A DNA stretch of 64,000 bases from JAJISK01 sp046759185 (GTDB lineage Archaea > Thermoplasmatota > Thermoplasmata > RBG-16-68-12 > JAJISG01), in the NCBI GenBank assembly GCA_046759185.1, contig JBHIBO010000004.1:12289-76288 (forward strand), given 5' to 3'. Under the pieces are notes generated by a model, which searched no databases, was not told the origin of the DNA, and worked only from the letters and a program-made list of their open reading frames with translations. Positions 1 to 9,246 of this stretch are shown piece after piece (the first letter of the stretch is position 1; every line of letters starts with the position of its first letter). The translations under genes and the position numbers were made by a program.

Positions 1-1192
1 CAAGCATGACGAGGGCGATGCCCACAAAGCGCATGTTGGGGACAAAGGCCGTAAGGAAGTTCGTCAAGAACTGGAGGTTTACGAACGCCGCACCCGTGGA
101 GCCCGCGAGACGAAGGAGCTCCCAGCGAATGTAGACGTTGAGGACGGCGGGGACGAATAACAGGAGGAGGGTGAGGAGGGCCCCGCCCGCCAGGTAGGCC
201 GCCACCTTCTGCGGCCACAGGGTCTGTTCCAGAGGCTGCGCGCCGTAGCCCGCGAGCGCGGAACCGATGCGTCCGATCACGCCGCGCTGGTCGCGTAGAG
301 CCTGGATGATGAGAAGGAGCCAGTAAACGATACCGCCGAGGAGCGTCACGATCCCCGTAACGGCGATCACTGGAAAGACGCCCGTCGTCCAAGCGACCGT
401 CTGGGCGGCAGTGAGGCTCGTGATGCCGGCGACGAGGTCGGCACGCGCGAGGGCCCCCAGAAAGCCCACCGGATAACTGGCGCTGAGGACGATCACCCAT
501 CCGGCAAAGATGAGGGCGAAGGGAAGCCGGGGGAGGGTGGGGGTCACGTGACCTCTGATCTCCGCGGGGTTGCCCGCCGACAAGCCACCGATGATGCCCG
601 GGAGAAGGCGGGCCTGCAGGCGAAGGTTGTAGACGATGATGGCGAGGCCGAGGCCGATACCCAGGGCGATGAAGGAGAGGGATCCCGGGCGCTGAGGCGT
701 TCGAAGGACCTCGGCAAAGGCACCCCAGGAGGCGGCTGTGAATCCAGGAGCCCCCGGGCCCACCAGCCCCGCAGCGGCCAACCCGCCCGAGAGCGCGAAG
801 AGGAAGTTCGCGATGGCGAAGGCGAGACCCCCGAACAGAAGAAGGGCAAAGACCTTGGCGAACCACGGACGCCGCGGCATTGAGATCGGGGAGGCGGGGA
901 AGGCCTTCCGATAGGCATCCATGGCGTCCCGGGCGGCCCCCGTGAGGTTGTAGATGATGATGACGATGGACATCCCGATCCCGAACGTCAGGAAGCCGAT
1001 GCCCAGGAAGCTCCAGGCAGGGTTGATGACCCGGATGACGGTCTCAATCGGATTCGGTGCCGTTGAAAGGGCTGCCGCCTCCCAGATGCCGAGCCCGACG
1101 GCCGAGATTACGACGAGCAGTCCGATGAGGAGATACCAGCGGAAGGGGCGCGCGATCCGGAGGAGCCAGGGGGGGATGTCCTCGTCCGCCAT
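1..1192 (-). CDS. Polytopic membrane protein, cut by left edge
   Basis: The frame is open without a stop from an ATG at 1192 down to base 1, so the C-terminus lies outside the window. It begins MADEDIPPWLLRIARPF and has about eight to ten strongly hydrophobic segments, for example around residues 22-40, 55-80, 105-125, 170-190, 220-240 and 270-300, with Gly/Ala-rich helices and short charged loops. I do not recognise a family and see no nucleotide-binding or catalytic motif. It is transcribed away from the divergent tRNA-Ala. Its codon use is typical of the window. Permease-like or structural membrane function is only an inference from topology. Confidence 0.75.
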   Translation of the reverse strand, partial: MADEDIPPWLLRIARPFRWYLLIGLLVVISAVGLGIWEAAALSTAPNPIETVIRVINPAWSFLGIGFLTFGIGMSIVIIIYNLTGAARDAMDAYRKAFPASPISMPRRPWFAKVFALLLFGGLAFAIANFLFALSGGLAAAGLVGPGAPGFTAASWGAFAEVLRTPQRPGSLSFIALGIGLGLAIIVYNLRLQARLLPGIIGGLSAGNPAEIRGHVTPTLPRLPFALIFAGWVIVLSASYPVGFLGALARADLVAGITSLTAAQTVAWTTGVFPVIAVTGIVTLLGGIVYWLLLIIQALRDQRGVIGRIGSALAGYGAQPLEQTLWPQKVAAYLAGGALLTLLLLFVPAVLNVYIRWELLRLAGSTGAAFVNLQFLTNFLTAFVPNMRFVGIALVML

Positions 1193-1305
1193 CTGTCGTG
1201 GAGTCCTAGTGGTTCCTCCGATTTGAACCCCGTGAAACGCGCAGAGGCGCCCACTCCCTTCGTCAGCCGGTAGCGATACGCCTCGTTCGAGTGATCGAAA
1301 CAGGG

Positions 1306-1313
1306 GTTTAAGG
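1306..1313 (+). promoter_or_regulatory. Box A (TATA-like) of tRNA-Ala
   Basis: The sequence GTTTAAGG is centred about 29 bases before the first base of the tRNA, the usual place of an archaeal box A. Confidence 0.55.
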
Positions 1314-1338
1314 CTCGATCCCACAATGGCGGAGGTAC

Positions 1339-1410
1339 GGGCCCATAGATCAGTGGAAGATCGCCGCCTTCGCAAGGCGGAGGTCGCGGGTTCGAGTCCC
1401 GCTGGGTCCA
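1339..1410 (+). tRNA. tRNA-Ala (anticodon CGC)
   Basis: The 72-nt cloverleaf is complete: acceptor GGGCCCA pairs with TGGGTCC, the D stem is GATC/GATC, the anticodon stem CCGCC/GGCGG encloses loop TTCGCAA (anticodon CGC), and the T arm is GCGGG-TTCGAGT-CCCGC. The third acceptor pair is G3-U70, the identity element of alanine tRNAs, which confirms the amino acid. The 3' CCA is not encoded and there is no intron. Box A lies about 30 bases upstream. Confidence 0.97.
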
Positions 1411-1490
1411 TTTCAGAATCTCTGGTATTGGATTCGCTCTCAATCCATCGGACCGCTAGACGATCAGCGATCACCCCCCGCCCGCTGCGT

Positions 1491-1829
1491 TCACTTTCGT
1501 CGCTCCCGTCTCATCCACATCGCGGCCCACACGGCCGCCCGAATCCCACCAAAGATTAGAACGGCTAGCAAGAAAATCGCGATGTTCTGAGCCAGGCTGA
1601 ACCCGTCTGCGAAGAAGAACAGCCAGACGATGATGAAGGAAAGAAACCCCAAGAACAGGATGATAGACAGCGCGATTCTCCACCCCGCGACGCGGCCCAT
1701 TCTCCATCCCATGCCACGGCCCATTCCCATGCGGCGGCCCATCCCCATGCCGCGCATCATTCGCCATGGAGGGCCTCCCATCTCCCCCTCGTCCGTCCTC
1801 CGATCTTCAGGTTCTCCTTTCGGCTCCAT
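1491..1829 (-). CDS. Small membrane protein with Met/Gly/Arg-rich N-terminus
   Basis: The 112-residue protein has a charged N-terminus (MEPKGEPEDRRTDEGEMGG), then a run of Met-Gly-Arg repeats at about residues 20-45 (MGMGRRMGMGRGMGWRMGR), and two transmembrane helices at about 50-72 and 80-102, ending in Arg/Lys. The start at 1829 is preceded by GGGAG; the frame stays open upstream to 2018, so a longer form is possible. The Met-rich segment could bind soft metals, but this is a guess from composition only. No family recognised. Confidence 0.55.
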   Translation of the reverse strand: MEPKGEPEDRRTDEGEMGGPPWRMMRGMGMGRRMGMGRGMGWRMGRVAGWRIALSIILFLGFLSFIIVWLFFFADGFSLAQNIAIFLLAVLIFGGIRAAVWAAMWMRRERRK

Positions 1830-2251
1830 GAGGGTCTCCCCCGGCCGCTCAAGATAGTCTAGTGGCTGATAAGGATGCTCATGGCTTCTTGAGTCTCGGC
1901 GGCCCATCTCCATATGGTCACACTCCAGCTCGTCCCCCGCCTCGAGGCCGACCATCGCGGCGAGCGGGGCAACCCTGATTCGGACGAACGACAAGGATTC
2001 CCCGAGCCGCCTGTACAATCGAGATCTGGGGGGGACGAATTAATGCCCAGGGCCAGTTCGGTCTGAATCCGAACACTAGGGATTCTAGTACGGACACCGA
2101 TGGGTCCATCCAGCGAACTGTCTACCCCGGGTTCGCCCTGACAAGAGTCGATGCCCCGGAGGGCGATACGCCGCTGATAATGGTTTTCGGGGCAAGGTAT
2201 GAGCAGAGTCTTCAAGAGCGCGGTTTCGGTTCAGGCACTGGAGGAGTCATC
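1830..2251. other. Intergenic region without convincing gene
   Basis: Overlapping short frames exist on both strands but none has a credible start or family. A small perfect dyad ACTAG-ggatt-CTAGT lies near 2078-2092. The region ends with the GGAGG ribosome site of the radical SAM gene. Confidence 0.4.
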
Positions 2252-3151
2252 ATGGTGGAACAAGCCCATTTTCTCCTGACGTACACCTGCAACCTAGAGT
2301 GCGATCATTGCTTCGTGTACAGCTCCCCACGGGCGGAGGGGACGTTCGCTCTGAACCAGATCCGGAAGGTCCTCGGGGAGCTGGCCAGGTTGGGCACGAT
2401 CGAGTGGGTTTACTTCGAAGGAGGAGAGTCCTTCCTGTACTACCCTCTGATGCGGGAGGGGATTCGACTGGCCCGCGAGAGAGGATTCAAGGCGGGGATC
2501 GTGTCCAACGGCTACTGGGCGACATCGGTCGAGGACGCAGAACTGTGGCTCCGACCCATCGCGGAGCTCGGGCTGGCAGATCTCAGCGTGAGCGATGACG
2601 CGTTCCATTTTGGGAATGGGGAGAGTCCAGCAAAGAATGCTCTCGAGGCCGCGCGCGGGCTAGGGATGCCCACGAGTTCTATCTGCATTCAGCAGCCTGG
2701 AACCGCAATGGACCCGGATGAGGAGCACACCAAGGGGGAACCCGTAACGGGTGGCAGCGTCCTGTTCAGAGGAAGAGCCGTCGAGAAGCTGGTCGGGGGT
2801 CTCCCTATGAGCCCGTGGGAGGGCTTCACCGAGTGTCCTGACTGCGAGCTGGTGGACCCCAAGGTCGTTCATCTGGATGCCTACGGCAACGTCCATCTCT
2901 GTCAGGGTCTCAGCATGGGCAACATGTGGGAAACTCCGCTGTCCACTCTGATCCAGGAATATGAGGTTTCCCAGCACCCCATATGCGGGCCTCTGGTACG
3001 GGGCGGTCCCGCGGCCCTTGTCCGCGAATATGAGGTGGCGCACGATGATACGTACGTCGACGCAAATCATCTGTGCTACGCCACTCGATTGGCCCTGTTG
3101 GATCGGTTCCCTCAGTATCTGGCGCCAAGGCAGTGCTACGGGCTGGGGTAG
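2252..3151 (+). CDS. Radical SAM protein with SPASM-like C-terminus
   Basis: The 299-residue protein carries the radical SAM cluster motif CNLECDHC (Cys13, Cys17, Cys20), which binds the 4Fe-4S cluster that cleaves S-adenosylmethionine, and a typical GGESFLY segment after strand 2 (residues about 57-63). The C-terminal third has CPDC, a VHLCQG segment and two further cysteines, resembling an auxiliary-cluster (SPASM or twitch) domain. I chose the ATG at 2252 because GGAGGAG stands 7-11 bases before it; the frame extends upstream to 2180 without a better start. It stands alone with no precursor peptide or partner gene visible. The substrate is unknown; peptide or protein modification is the commonest role of such enzymes, here only inferred. 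Confidence 0.8.
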   Translation: MVEQAHFLLTYTCNLECDHCFVYSSPRAEGTFALNQIRKVLGELARLGTIEWVYFEGGESFLYYPLMREGIRLARERGFKAGIVSNGYWATSVEDAELWLRPIAELGLADLSVSDDAFHFGNGESPAKNALEAARGLGMPTSSICIQQPGTAMDPDEEHTKGEPVTGGSVLFRGRAVEKLVGGLPMSPWEGFTECPDCELVDPKVVHLDAYGNVHLCQGLSMGNMWETPLSTLIQEYEVSQHPICGPLVRGGPAALVREYEVAHDDTYVDANHLCYATRLALLDRFPQYLAPRQCYGLG

Positions 3152-3269
3152 GAAACCAGGACGGGTGGTTCAGTCGCAGTATCGTTCCGGAGGGTGCCCC
3201 GACCCATCCGTCAATCCTAAATGCCTGAATCTACTCATTTCAGGGGGGAGGTGAAGACACACGGCCTCG

Positions 3270-4085
3270 TTGGTTGACTTCTTCCTGATCCTTGTCATCC
3301 TGGCGGCGGCCGCGGTCCCCTCCCAGATGCTCCTCGGGGACGTCCTCGGCATCATCCCGGCCCCTCGCTCCCTGCGTATCTTCGGCATTCCCGCGCTGGT
3401 CTTCTTCCTGGCCCTCCTCATCTTCGTGTTCGTGAATCACGGCGTCCTCTTCGGCGCCATCGCCGTCGGGGTCGGCGTGGGCATCCTTTCCACCCTGGCC
3501 CTCGACAGCATCCGGATTCCTGGCTACCTCACCGGCAACATGCCCATGGACCTCCCCATGCGGTTTGGCTCGATGATCCTCGGCCTGGACAAGCGGCTGA
3601 AGCAGCAGGTGCAGCGCCGGGTCCTACGCCACATCAACGAGCAGATTCAGGAGGGGGTCCCGTCCACCGAGTTGATGGACGAGACTGGATTCCCCCGCCT
3701 CCCGCTGCGGACCATGCGCAGGCTCCTCAAGCCGGCGTTCAAGGCGGTCCTGGAGGAGGAGGGCATCCCGTCCTGGAAGGTTCGGGGGAGCGGGTACGTC
3801 TGGCACTACACGAACGGGGCGACCTTTGGGCTCATCCACGCCCTCCTTTTTGGGGCGAGCTGGCCCTTCACCATCCTCTTCGGGGTGGTCCTGGCGGGCA
3901 CCTTCATCGCCATCATCCAGTTCCTCATCCCGCCGATGAAACTGGGACCCCGGATGCCGACGGTCATCCTCCTAGCCCATGTGGCCGTCATCCTGGTGTT
4001 CGGTTCGGGCTTCGCCGCATTCCTGGCCCCCGGCGCGTCGGCCGTCAGCCTGTTGGGCCAGCTGCTGGAGCTACTGGGTCTCTAG
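3270..4085 (+). CDS. Polytopic membrane protein
   Basis: The 271-residue protein has hydrophobic segments at about 3-25, 42-60, 62-80, then a soluble central stretch (about 90-180) rich in Arg, Lys and Glu, and three more helices at about 185-205, 210-220 and 228-250. It starts at TTG, behind an unusually strong GGGGGGAGGTGA at 3242-3253, a start style repeated elsewhere in this window. No motif identifies a function. It ends shortly before the convergent dodecin gene. Confidence 0.75.
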   Translation: MVDFFLILVILAAAAVPSQMLLGDVLGIIPAPRSLRIFGIPALVFFLALLIFVFVNHGVLFGAIAVGVGVGILSTLALDSIRIPGYLTGNMPMDLPMRFGSMILGLDKRLKQQVQRRVLRHINEQIQEGVPSTELMDETGFPRLPLRTMRRLLKPAFKAVLEEEGIPSWKVRGSGYVWHYTNGATFGLIHALLFGASWPFTILFGVVLAGTFIAIIQFLIPPMKLGPRMPTVILLAHVAVILVFGSGFAAFLAPGASAVSLLGQLLELLGL

Positions 4086-4110
4086 TCGCCGAGAACTCCC
4101 TTGGATCGGC

Positions 4111-4320
4111 CTAGCCGTGCTCCACCGCGAAGGCGACCTTCACGTTGGCCCGGAACGCTGTGAGCTGATCTCCATCCACTTTGGCCGTCATGCCCACCAC
4201 GTCCACGCCGGTGATGTTCTTCACCGTCTTGGAGGCCACGGCCACCGCATTGCGAACCGCGTCGTCAAAGCCGTCCGGCGAGCTCCCTACTAGTTCGATA
4301 ACCTTGCCGATGTGCGTCAT
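4111..4320 (-). CDS. Dodecin (flavin-storage protein)
   Basis: This 69-residue protein matches dodecin in length and pattern: MTHIGKVIELVGSSPDGFDD at the N-terminus, an Ala/Val-rich helix (AVRNAVAVASKTV), and closing strands ending in AFAVEHG. Dodecins form hollow dodecamers that bind flavin (riboflavin or FMN in archaea) and protect the cell from free flavin. The start is at 4320; the open frame continues upstream into the oxidase gene. It lies 48 bases downstream of the pyruvate-oxidase-like flavoenzyme on the same strand and is probably co-transcribed, which fits a flavin link. Confidence 0.85.
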   Translation of the reverse strand: MTHIGKVIELVGSSPDGFDDAVRNAVAVASKTVKNITGVDVVGMTAKVDGDQLTAFRANVKVAFAVEHG

Positions 4321-4367
4321 GGTTCCCTCGGGCCGGTCATCCATGAGGCGTATAAGGACCTTGCCGC

Positions 4368-6077
4368 CTACGCCGCCTTCTCCGTTGGACCCCACGGGAA
4401 CTTCTCCCGAAAGAGGGCCCAAACGTACCGATAGGCCTGCTTGACCTTCACGTACGGCGGCAAGGGCGGCACGTCGGGGTCGACGACGGCATCGAGGAGC
4501 GCGGGGCCTTGGTGTGCGAGGAAGGCCTCCACCGTCTCCTGGAGTTCACCGGGCTGCTCGACGCGGAAGCCCTTCCCTCCGCACGCCTCGGCGACCTGGG
4601 CGAAGTCGATGGGCTGGAGGTCCGTGCCGAAGTCGGGGTGACCCATCACCTCCTGCTCGTACTTGATCATGGCCAGCTTCGAATTGTTGAAGACTACGAC
4701 CTTGACCGGCAGCCCGTACTTCACGGCCGTCACGAAGTCTCCCATGAGCATCGTGAAGCCGCCGTCCCCACAGAGGGCGAGGCACTGGCGGTCGGGGTAG
4801 GCGAGTTGGGCGGCCAAGGCCCCCGGGAGACCGAAACCCATGGAAGCCAGGTTGCCCGAGAAGATGAAACGCCTCCAAGCCGTGGCCCGGAAGTGGCGGG
4901 CGGTCCACGTGGTCACGTTCCCCACATCCACGGAGACGATAGCGTCGACCTCTGCGGCGTCACTCACGACCTTGGCTAGAGCGGCGGGGGCCAGAGGGAC
5001 GGTCTCACGTCCCTCATCCTCGGCCAACCGCTCCCACCAGGCTTCCGTGGCCTTCACGTAGGTGTTCAGGAAGCCGCGATCCCGGCGCACCTTCACCCCC
5101 TTGAGAAGCTCCCCGAGGGTCGCCTTGGCATCCCCCAGCAGCGGCACGTCCACCTTCGTCCGGAGTCCGAGGGCCGTCGGGTCCGTGTCGATCTGAATCG
5201 TGTAGGCATCCTCGGGGAGGTACTCCGTGAAGGGGAAGGAGGCCCCCACCATCAGGAGGGTCTTGGTGTGCTCCATGGCCTCCTGTCCAGGGCGGGTCCC
5301 CAGGAGCCCGAGTCCTCCGATGACCAGGGGATGGTCGTCCGGGAGCACCTCCTTGGCGGGGAGGGTCTTCACGATCGGTGCCCCCAGGCGTTCCGCCAGG
5401 GCCCCCACTTCCTCACCCGCCCCCATGGCGCCTTTGCCCACGAGGATCGCCGGATTCTTTCCCTCGTTCAAGGCCTTGGCCGCCCGCTCGATCAGGTCGG
5501 CCTCCGGCACCGGCAGGTCGTTGGGGTAGCCCGCCGGGAAGTCGGGGGCGTCCCGCGAGACGACCTGATTGGGGATATCCAGGGGGAACGAGATCTGAGC
5601 CACGCCACGCTTGGAGAGAGCCTCTCTGGCCGCCAAGGTCGTAATGTGAGCGACCTGGTCGGGCGTGGCGACGCGGGCGTTGTACACCGCCACGTCGTCG
5701 AAGAGATGGTGCAGATTGACCTCCTGGAAGTAGTGGGTCCCGATGACATCGCTGTCCACCTGGCCCGTGATGGCCAGGACCGGGGCGTGATCGAGCTTCG
5801 CGTCGTACAGCCCGTTCAGCAGGTGGATGGCACCGGGTCCGGCGGTCCCCAAACAGACGCCGAGGCGCCCGGTCAGCTTCGCGTAAGCGGAGGCCGCGAA
5901 GGCACCGGCTTCCTCGTGTCGCACCTGGATGAACTCCACCTCCGGATGGCGACGGATCGCATCCACGATCCCGTTGATCGCGTCCCCCGGGATGCCGTAC
6001 ATCTGCTCGACCCCGAACCCCCGCAGCTTGTGGACGAGCACGTCGGCCGCCGTCCGGTCGAGGCTTTCACCAATCAT
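4368..6077 (-). CDS. Pyruvate oxidase-like ThDP-dependent enzyme
   Basis: The 569-residue protein has the three-domain layout of the acetolactate synthase/pyruvate oxidase family. The N-terminal Pyr domain starts ADVLVHKLRGFGVEQMYGIPGD and has the ThDP-activating glutamate in RHEEAGAFAA (about residue 55). The central domain binds nucleotide (FAD in pyruvate oxidases). The C-terminal PP domain holds GDG at about 437-439 and the matching NN about 26 residues later, the Mg-ThDP motif. Closest in pattern to PoxB-type pyruvate:quinone or acetate-forming oxidases; an acetolactate-synthase-type reaction cannot be excluded, but no small regulatory subunit gene is adjacent. It precedes dodecin and probably shares its transcript. 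Confidence 0.85.
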   Translation of the reverse strand: MIGESLDRTAADVLVHKLRGFGVEQMYGIPGDAINGIVDAIRRHPEVEFIQVRHEEAGAFAASAYAKLTGRLGVCLGTAGPGAIHLLNGLYDAKLDHAPVLAITGQVDSDVIGTHYFQEVNLHHLFDDVAVYNARVATPDQVAHITTLAAREALSKRGVAQISFPLDIPNQVVSRDAPDFPAGYPNDLPVPEADLIERAAKALNEGKNPAILVGKGAMGAGEEVGALAERLGAPIVKTLPAKEVLPDDHPLVIGGLGLLGTRPGQEAMEHTKTLLMVGASFPFTEYLPEDAYTIQIDTDPTALGLRTKVDVPLLGDAKATLGELLKGVKVRRDRGFLNTYVKATEAWWERLAEDEGRETVPLAPAALAKVVSDAAEVDAIVSVDVGNVTTWTARHFRATAWRRFIFSGNLASMGFGLPGALAAQLAYPDRQCLALCGDGGFTMLMGDFVTAVKYGLPVKVVVFNNSKLAMIKYEQEVMGHPDFGTDLQPIDFAQVAEACGGKGFRVEQPGELQETVEAFLAHQGPALLDAVVDPDVPPLPPYVKVKQAYRYVWALFREKFPWGPTEKAA

Positions 6078-6182
6078 GATATCCCCCTGGGACGCGCCCC
6101 ATCTCAGGCTGCCGCCATAAGGGTTCGGACAATCCGTTCAACGGGACCCCGACTTCCGGCGCCGGCCGGCTGACGGGAGTCC

Positions 6183-7533
6183 CTACCGGGTCCCACCGGC
6201 GACGGTTGGAACACGGGATGCCACATCGACGGGGTGATCGACGAACCAGCGGAACCAGAGTCCGGCGTGGGCGACGATTAGGACCGCGCCCACCAGGAAC
6301 GTAAGGACAAAGAGGCCTGAAGCCAGGATGAAGCCCGCAACGAGGGTCATACCCCCGTAGGCCAGATCGAACACCGCGTGCGTCACGCCCGCCGTCGTCG
6401 CTCGCTCGTTGCTGTCCATGATCTCCATGCTGAAGGAACCGACCACCGGGAAGGCCAGACTGGAGAAGGCCCCGCGCAAGACGAGGAAGAGACCGGCCAG
6501 GAAGAGGGTTGGGGCGAAGGCCATGGCCGCTAAGAAAGGGACCGCTAAGAGTCGAGCATAGACGATGGACCGGACCTTCCCCCAACGCGCGACCGGAAGC
6601 GGGACAGTGAAAATCGCCGCGGCGATGGCTAGGTTGTTAACGACCACGACCGACCCGAACGCCGCCTCGGCCACACCAAAGGCGTCCAGGAAGTGGAGGG
6701 GGAGAAGGGGGAAGTAGAGGCCCAGGCCCAGGGCGAAGGCCAGGGTGAGGACCGACAGCTTCCCGACGTTCCGCTTGTGCTTCACGTGCTTCAGCAGGAA
6801 CATCCCCCGGAGGGGCTCGGGGGCGAGGGCGTAGGATTCCTTCATGTAGAAGAGGGGGACCAGCTCCGCAAGCCCGAAGGGAACCGACATGAAGAGGGTG
6901 AGACGCAGGGCGGTGGCCCGTGTCGTCCCAATCTCCAGGAACCCCAGCGACCCGGCAGGCAGGTCGGCGATCCACGTGCCGAAGAGGAAGGGCAGCGTGG
7001 CCGCCAAGACGGCCCCGATGATGGTGGAGATGGTGGTGAGGACACCGCTGATGGTGAACAGGTGGATGCGTCCCTGTTCCCGGCTGTTCTCCATCATGAA
7101 GGGGGCCCCCACGACCCCGTGGAAAGCCTCTCCCAGCCCCACCACGACACCCAGGAGCATGAGGGTCAGGGGGGCCTGCACGACCAGGACGACGGCCCCG
7201 GCGGCGATGGCCACCAGGCTCGCCATGATGAAGCCGCGTCTGCGGCCGTACTTGTCCCCGATGAAGCCGGCGGGGAGGGAGTTGAGGCCGTGAGCCATGA
7301 AGGTTCAGGCCGAGGGCGATGCCCACAAAAGGGAGGACCCCGACGGGTACGCCGAGGATGACGACCTGAGGGAAGAAGAGCTCCTGCAGGTAGAAGGCGA
7401 AGGCGACGATGAAGATGCCCGAGTTGATCTGGGACATCGTGGCATAGGCCACGTACAACTTCGCGTTCTTCGAGAAACCCCGGAGGGCCTCCAGGTACGA
7501 GGTGGGCGCGCCAGGCGGGCGGGGCAGGGCCAT
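6183..7533 (-). pseudogene. MFS transporter, interrupted by a frameshift
   Basis: Two overlapping frames make one major facilitator. The first, from ATG 7533, gives about 78 residues with a typical first and second helix (YVAYATMSQINSGIFIVAFA). It then runs into a Pro/Arg-rich out-of-frame stretch. The MFS loop signature (GFIGDKYGRRRGF) and the remaining ten or so helices are in another frame, open from 7298 to 6183. The switch lies at about 7290-7310. The N-terminal fragment and body together give about 450 residues, normal for the family. Either a single-base indel in the genome or an assembly error explains this; the rest of the reading frame is intact, which favours a recent event or error. 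Confidence 0.8.
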
Positions 7534-7800
7534 AGAACGGGGCCTCCGAGTGGGGCCAGGGTATTTTCAGCTCGACTAAAAAGGTGGGGGCGCGACGATA
7601 CTTACGCCAAACTTATATCGCGTCCCTCATGTAAAGGAGGGAACCGGCCTCATGCCCTCAGTCGGGGGACCCCGCTGGGCGCGTCGGTTCTTGTAGCGTT
7701 GATGCGGGAGGATCGGAGGGTTGGGCGGATTCCGGAGGGTCACCATGGATTCTCAGGCGCGAGGCTTGATTCTCCAGGCTGACCGATGAGGTCGGTGTCG
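7534..7800. other. Intergenic region upstream of transhydrogenase operon
   Basis: A TATA-like AACTTATATCG lies near 7610-7620, too far from the operon start to assign firmly. No gene is seen. Confidence 0.35.
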
Positions 7801-8943
7801 ATGATTGTGGGCGTGGTTAAGGAGACCGTAGAGGGGGAACGGCGCGTCGCCCTCAACCCCGCGTCAGTGGCTCGCCTTGCGAAGAGGGGTGTTGAGATTC
7901 GCGTCCAATCGGGTGCGGGCGTCGGCGCCTTCCACTCGGATGCGGACTACGAGGCTGCGGGCGCGACTATCCTCCCGGATGCCGAATCCGTCTGGCAGCA
8001 ATCCGACGTGATTCTGAAGGTGAACCCCCCTTCAACCGATGAGGCCGGGTTCCTCACCCCCAAGTCCATCGTGATCGGTTTCCTCAATCCGCTGCGTGAC
8101 CCCGCCCTAATCCAGCGGATTGCGGACCGTGGGGCTTCGGCCTTCAGCATGGAGATGATCCCCCGGATCAGTCGGGCCCAGAGTATGGATGCCCTCTCCT
8201 CGCAATCCTCCGTGGCTGGGTACAAGGCCACGCTCCTCGCGGCCAGCGCCCTGACCAAGTTCTTCCCCATGATGACCACAGCGGCAGGGACGGTTCGTCC
8301 CGCGCGCGTCTTTGTCATCGGGGCCGGGGTTGCCGGTCTGCAGGCTGTCGCAACTGCGAAGCGACTCGGGGCGGAAGTGGAAGCCTTCGACATTCGGCCG
8401 GTGGTGAAGGAGGAGGTCCGGAGCCTCGGAGCCCGCTTCGTGGAGGTTGAGCTGGAAGAGGAGACCGAGGCAGAGGGCGGCTACGCCAAGGAGGTCTCCG
8501 AGGCGGCGCGACGACGGGAACAGGAATTGCTCGCCGAGCACGTCGCGAATTCCGACGTTGTCATCACGACGGCCCAGGTTCCGGGAAAGAAGGCGCCCGT
8601 GCTGGTGACCGAACCGATGCTAGCATCTATGCGACCCGGGTCGGTGGTCGTGGACCTCGCCGCCGATCAGGGGGGCAACGTCGAGCTGTCTAGGCCCGAC
8701 GAGCAGGTGACGTACAACGGGGTGACGATCCTCGGACCGGCTAACCTCCCTTCCTCCCTCCCGGTTCATGCGAGCCAGATGTACGCCAAGAACCTGATGA
8801 CGCTCATCGACGTCATCCTCCAGGACGGCGAACTCCATCTTGACCTCGAGGACGAAGTCGTCGATGCCAGCCTCATAGTCCACGAGGGAGAGGTTCGGAG
8901 CGCGCGGGTGCGGGAGGCTATCGCGGCGGAGAGTGATGTCTAG
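7801..8943 (+). CDS. pntAA: NAD(P) transhydrogenase subunit alpha 1 (NAD-binding)
   Basis: This is domain I of proton-translocating nicotinamide nucleotide transhydrogenase, which passes hydride between NADH and NADP+ driven by the ion gradient. The N-terminus (MIVGVVKETVEGERRVALNP) and central Rossmann segment GAGVAGLQAVATAKRLGA, followed by DIRP, match the alanine dehydrogenase/transhydrogenase family; DLAADQGGNVE is also characteristic. The start at 7801 is chosen because GAGGT lies 8 bases ahead and the family begins here; ATG 7786 is in frame. The gene has no membrane helices, so the membrane part is in the next two genes. Confidence 0.93.
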   Translation: MIVGVVKETVEGERRVALNPASVARLAKRGVEIRVQSGAGVGAFHSDADYEAAGATILPDAESVWQQSDVILKVNPPSTDEAGFLTPKSIVIGFLNPLRDPALIQRIADRGASAFSMEMIPRISRAQSMDALSSQSSVAGYKATLLAASALTKFFPMMTTAAGTVRPARVFVIGAGVAGLQAVATAKRLGAEVEAFDIRPVVKEEVRSLGARFVEVELEEETEAEGGYAKEVSEAARRREQELLAEHVANSDVVITTAQVPGKKAPVLVTEPMLASMRPGSVVVDLAADQGGNVELSRPDEQVTYNGVTILGPANLPSSLPVHASQMYAKNLMTLIDVILQDGELHLDLEDEVVDASLIVHEGEVRSARVREAIAAESDV

Positions 8944-8955
8944 GGAGAGGGTAAC

Positions 8956-9243
8956 ATGGTGGACCTGGTTGTTGGAATCTTCATCTTCGTCTTGGCGATC
9001 TTCGTGGGTTTCGAGGTCATCACCAAGGTCCCGCCGACGTTGCACACTCCGCTGATGTCCGGGGCCAACGCAATCTCGGGTATCGTCCTCATTGGTGCCC
9101 TCTCCGTGGCCGCTGGTACGGGAGACGTGAATCTCTCGGTCATCCTCGGCCTTGGAGCTGTGGTCCTCGCGACGATCAACGTGGTCGGCGGCTTCCTCGT
9201 CACAGATCGGATGCTCCAGATGTTCAAACGCGAGCGAGGGTGA
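8956..9243 (+). CDS. pntAB: NAD(P) transhydrogenase subunit alpha 2 (membrane)
   Basis: The 95-residue protein has three membrane helices and the family motif PPTLHTPLMSGANAISGIV, which lines the proton channel. It is the separate small membrane subunit found in three-gene transhydrogenases. It begins 12 bases after pntAA behind GGGAGAGGGTAAC and is followed 3 bases later by pntB, so the three genes form one operon. Confidence 0.93.
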   Translation: MVDLVVGIFIFVLAIFVGFEVITKVPPTLHTPLMSGANAISGIVLIGALSVAAGTGDVNLSVILGLGAVVLATINVVGGFLVTDRMLQMFKRERG

Positions 9244-9246
9244 GGA

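Noticed and set aside
1108..1443. Open frame opposite tRNA-Ala giving a WTQRDSNPRPPP peptide
   Set aside because: It is the well-known false protein produced by translating the reverse of a tRNA T-arm; the tRNA is certain.
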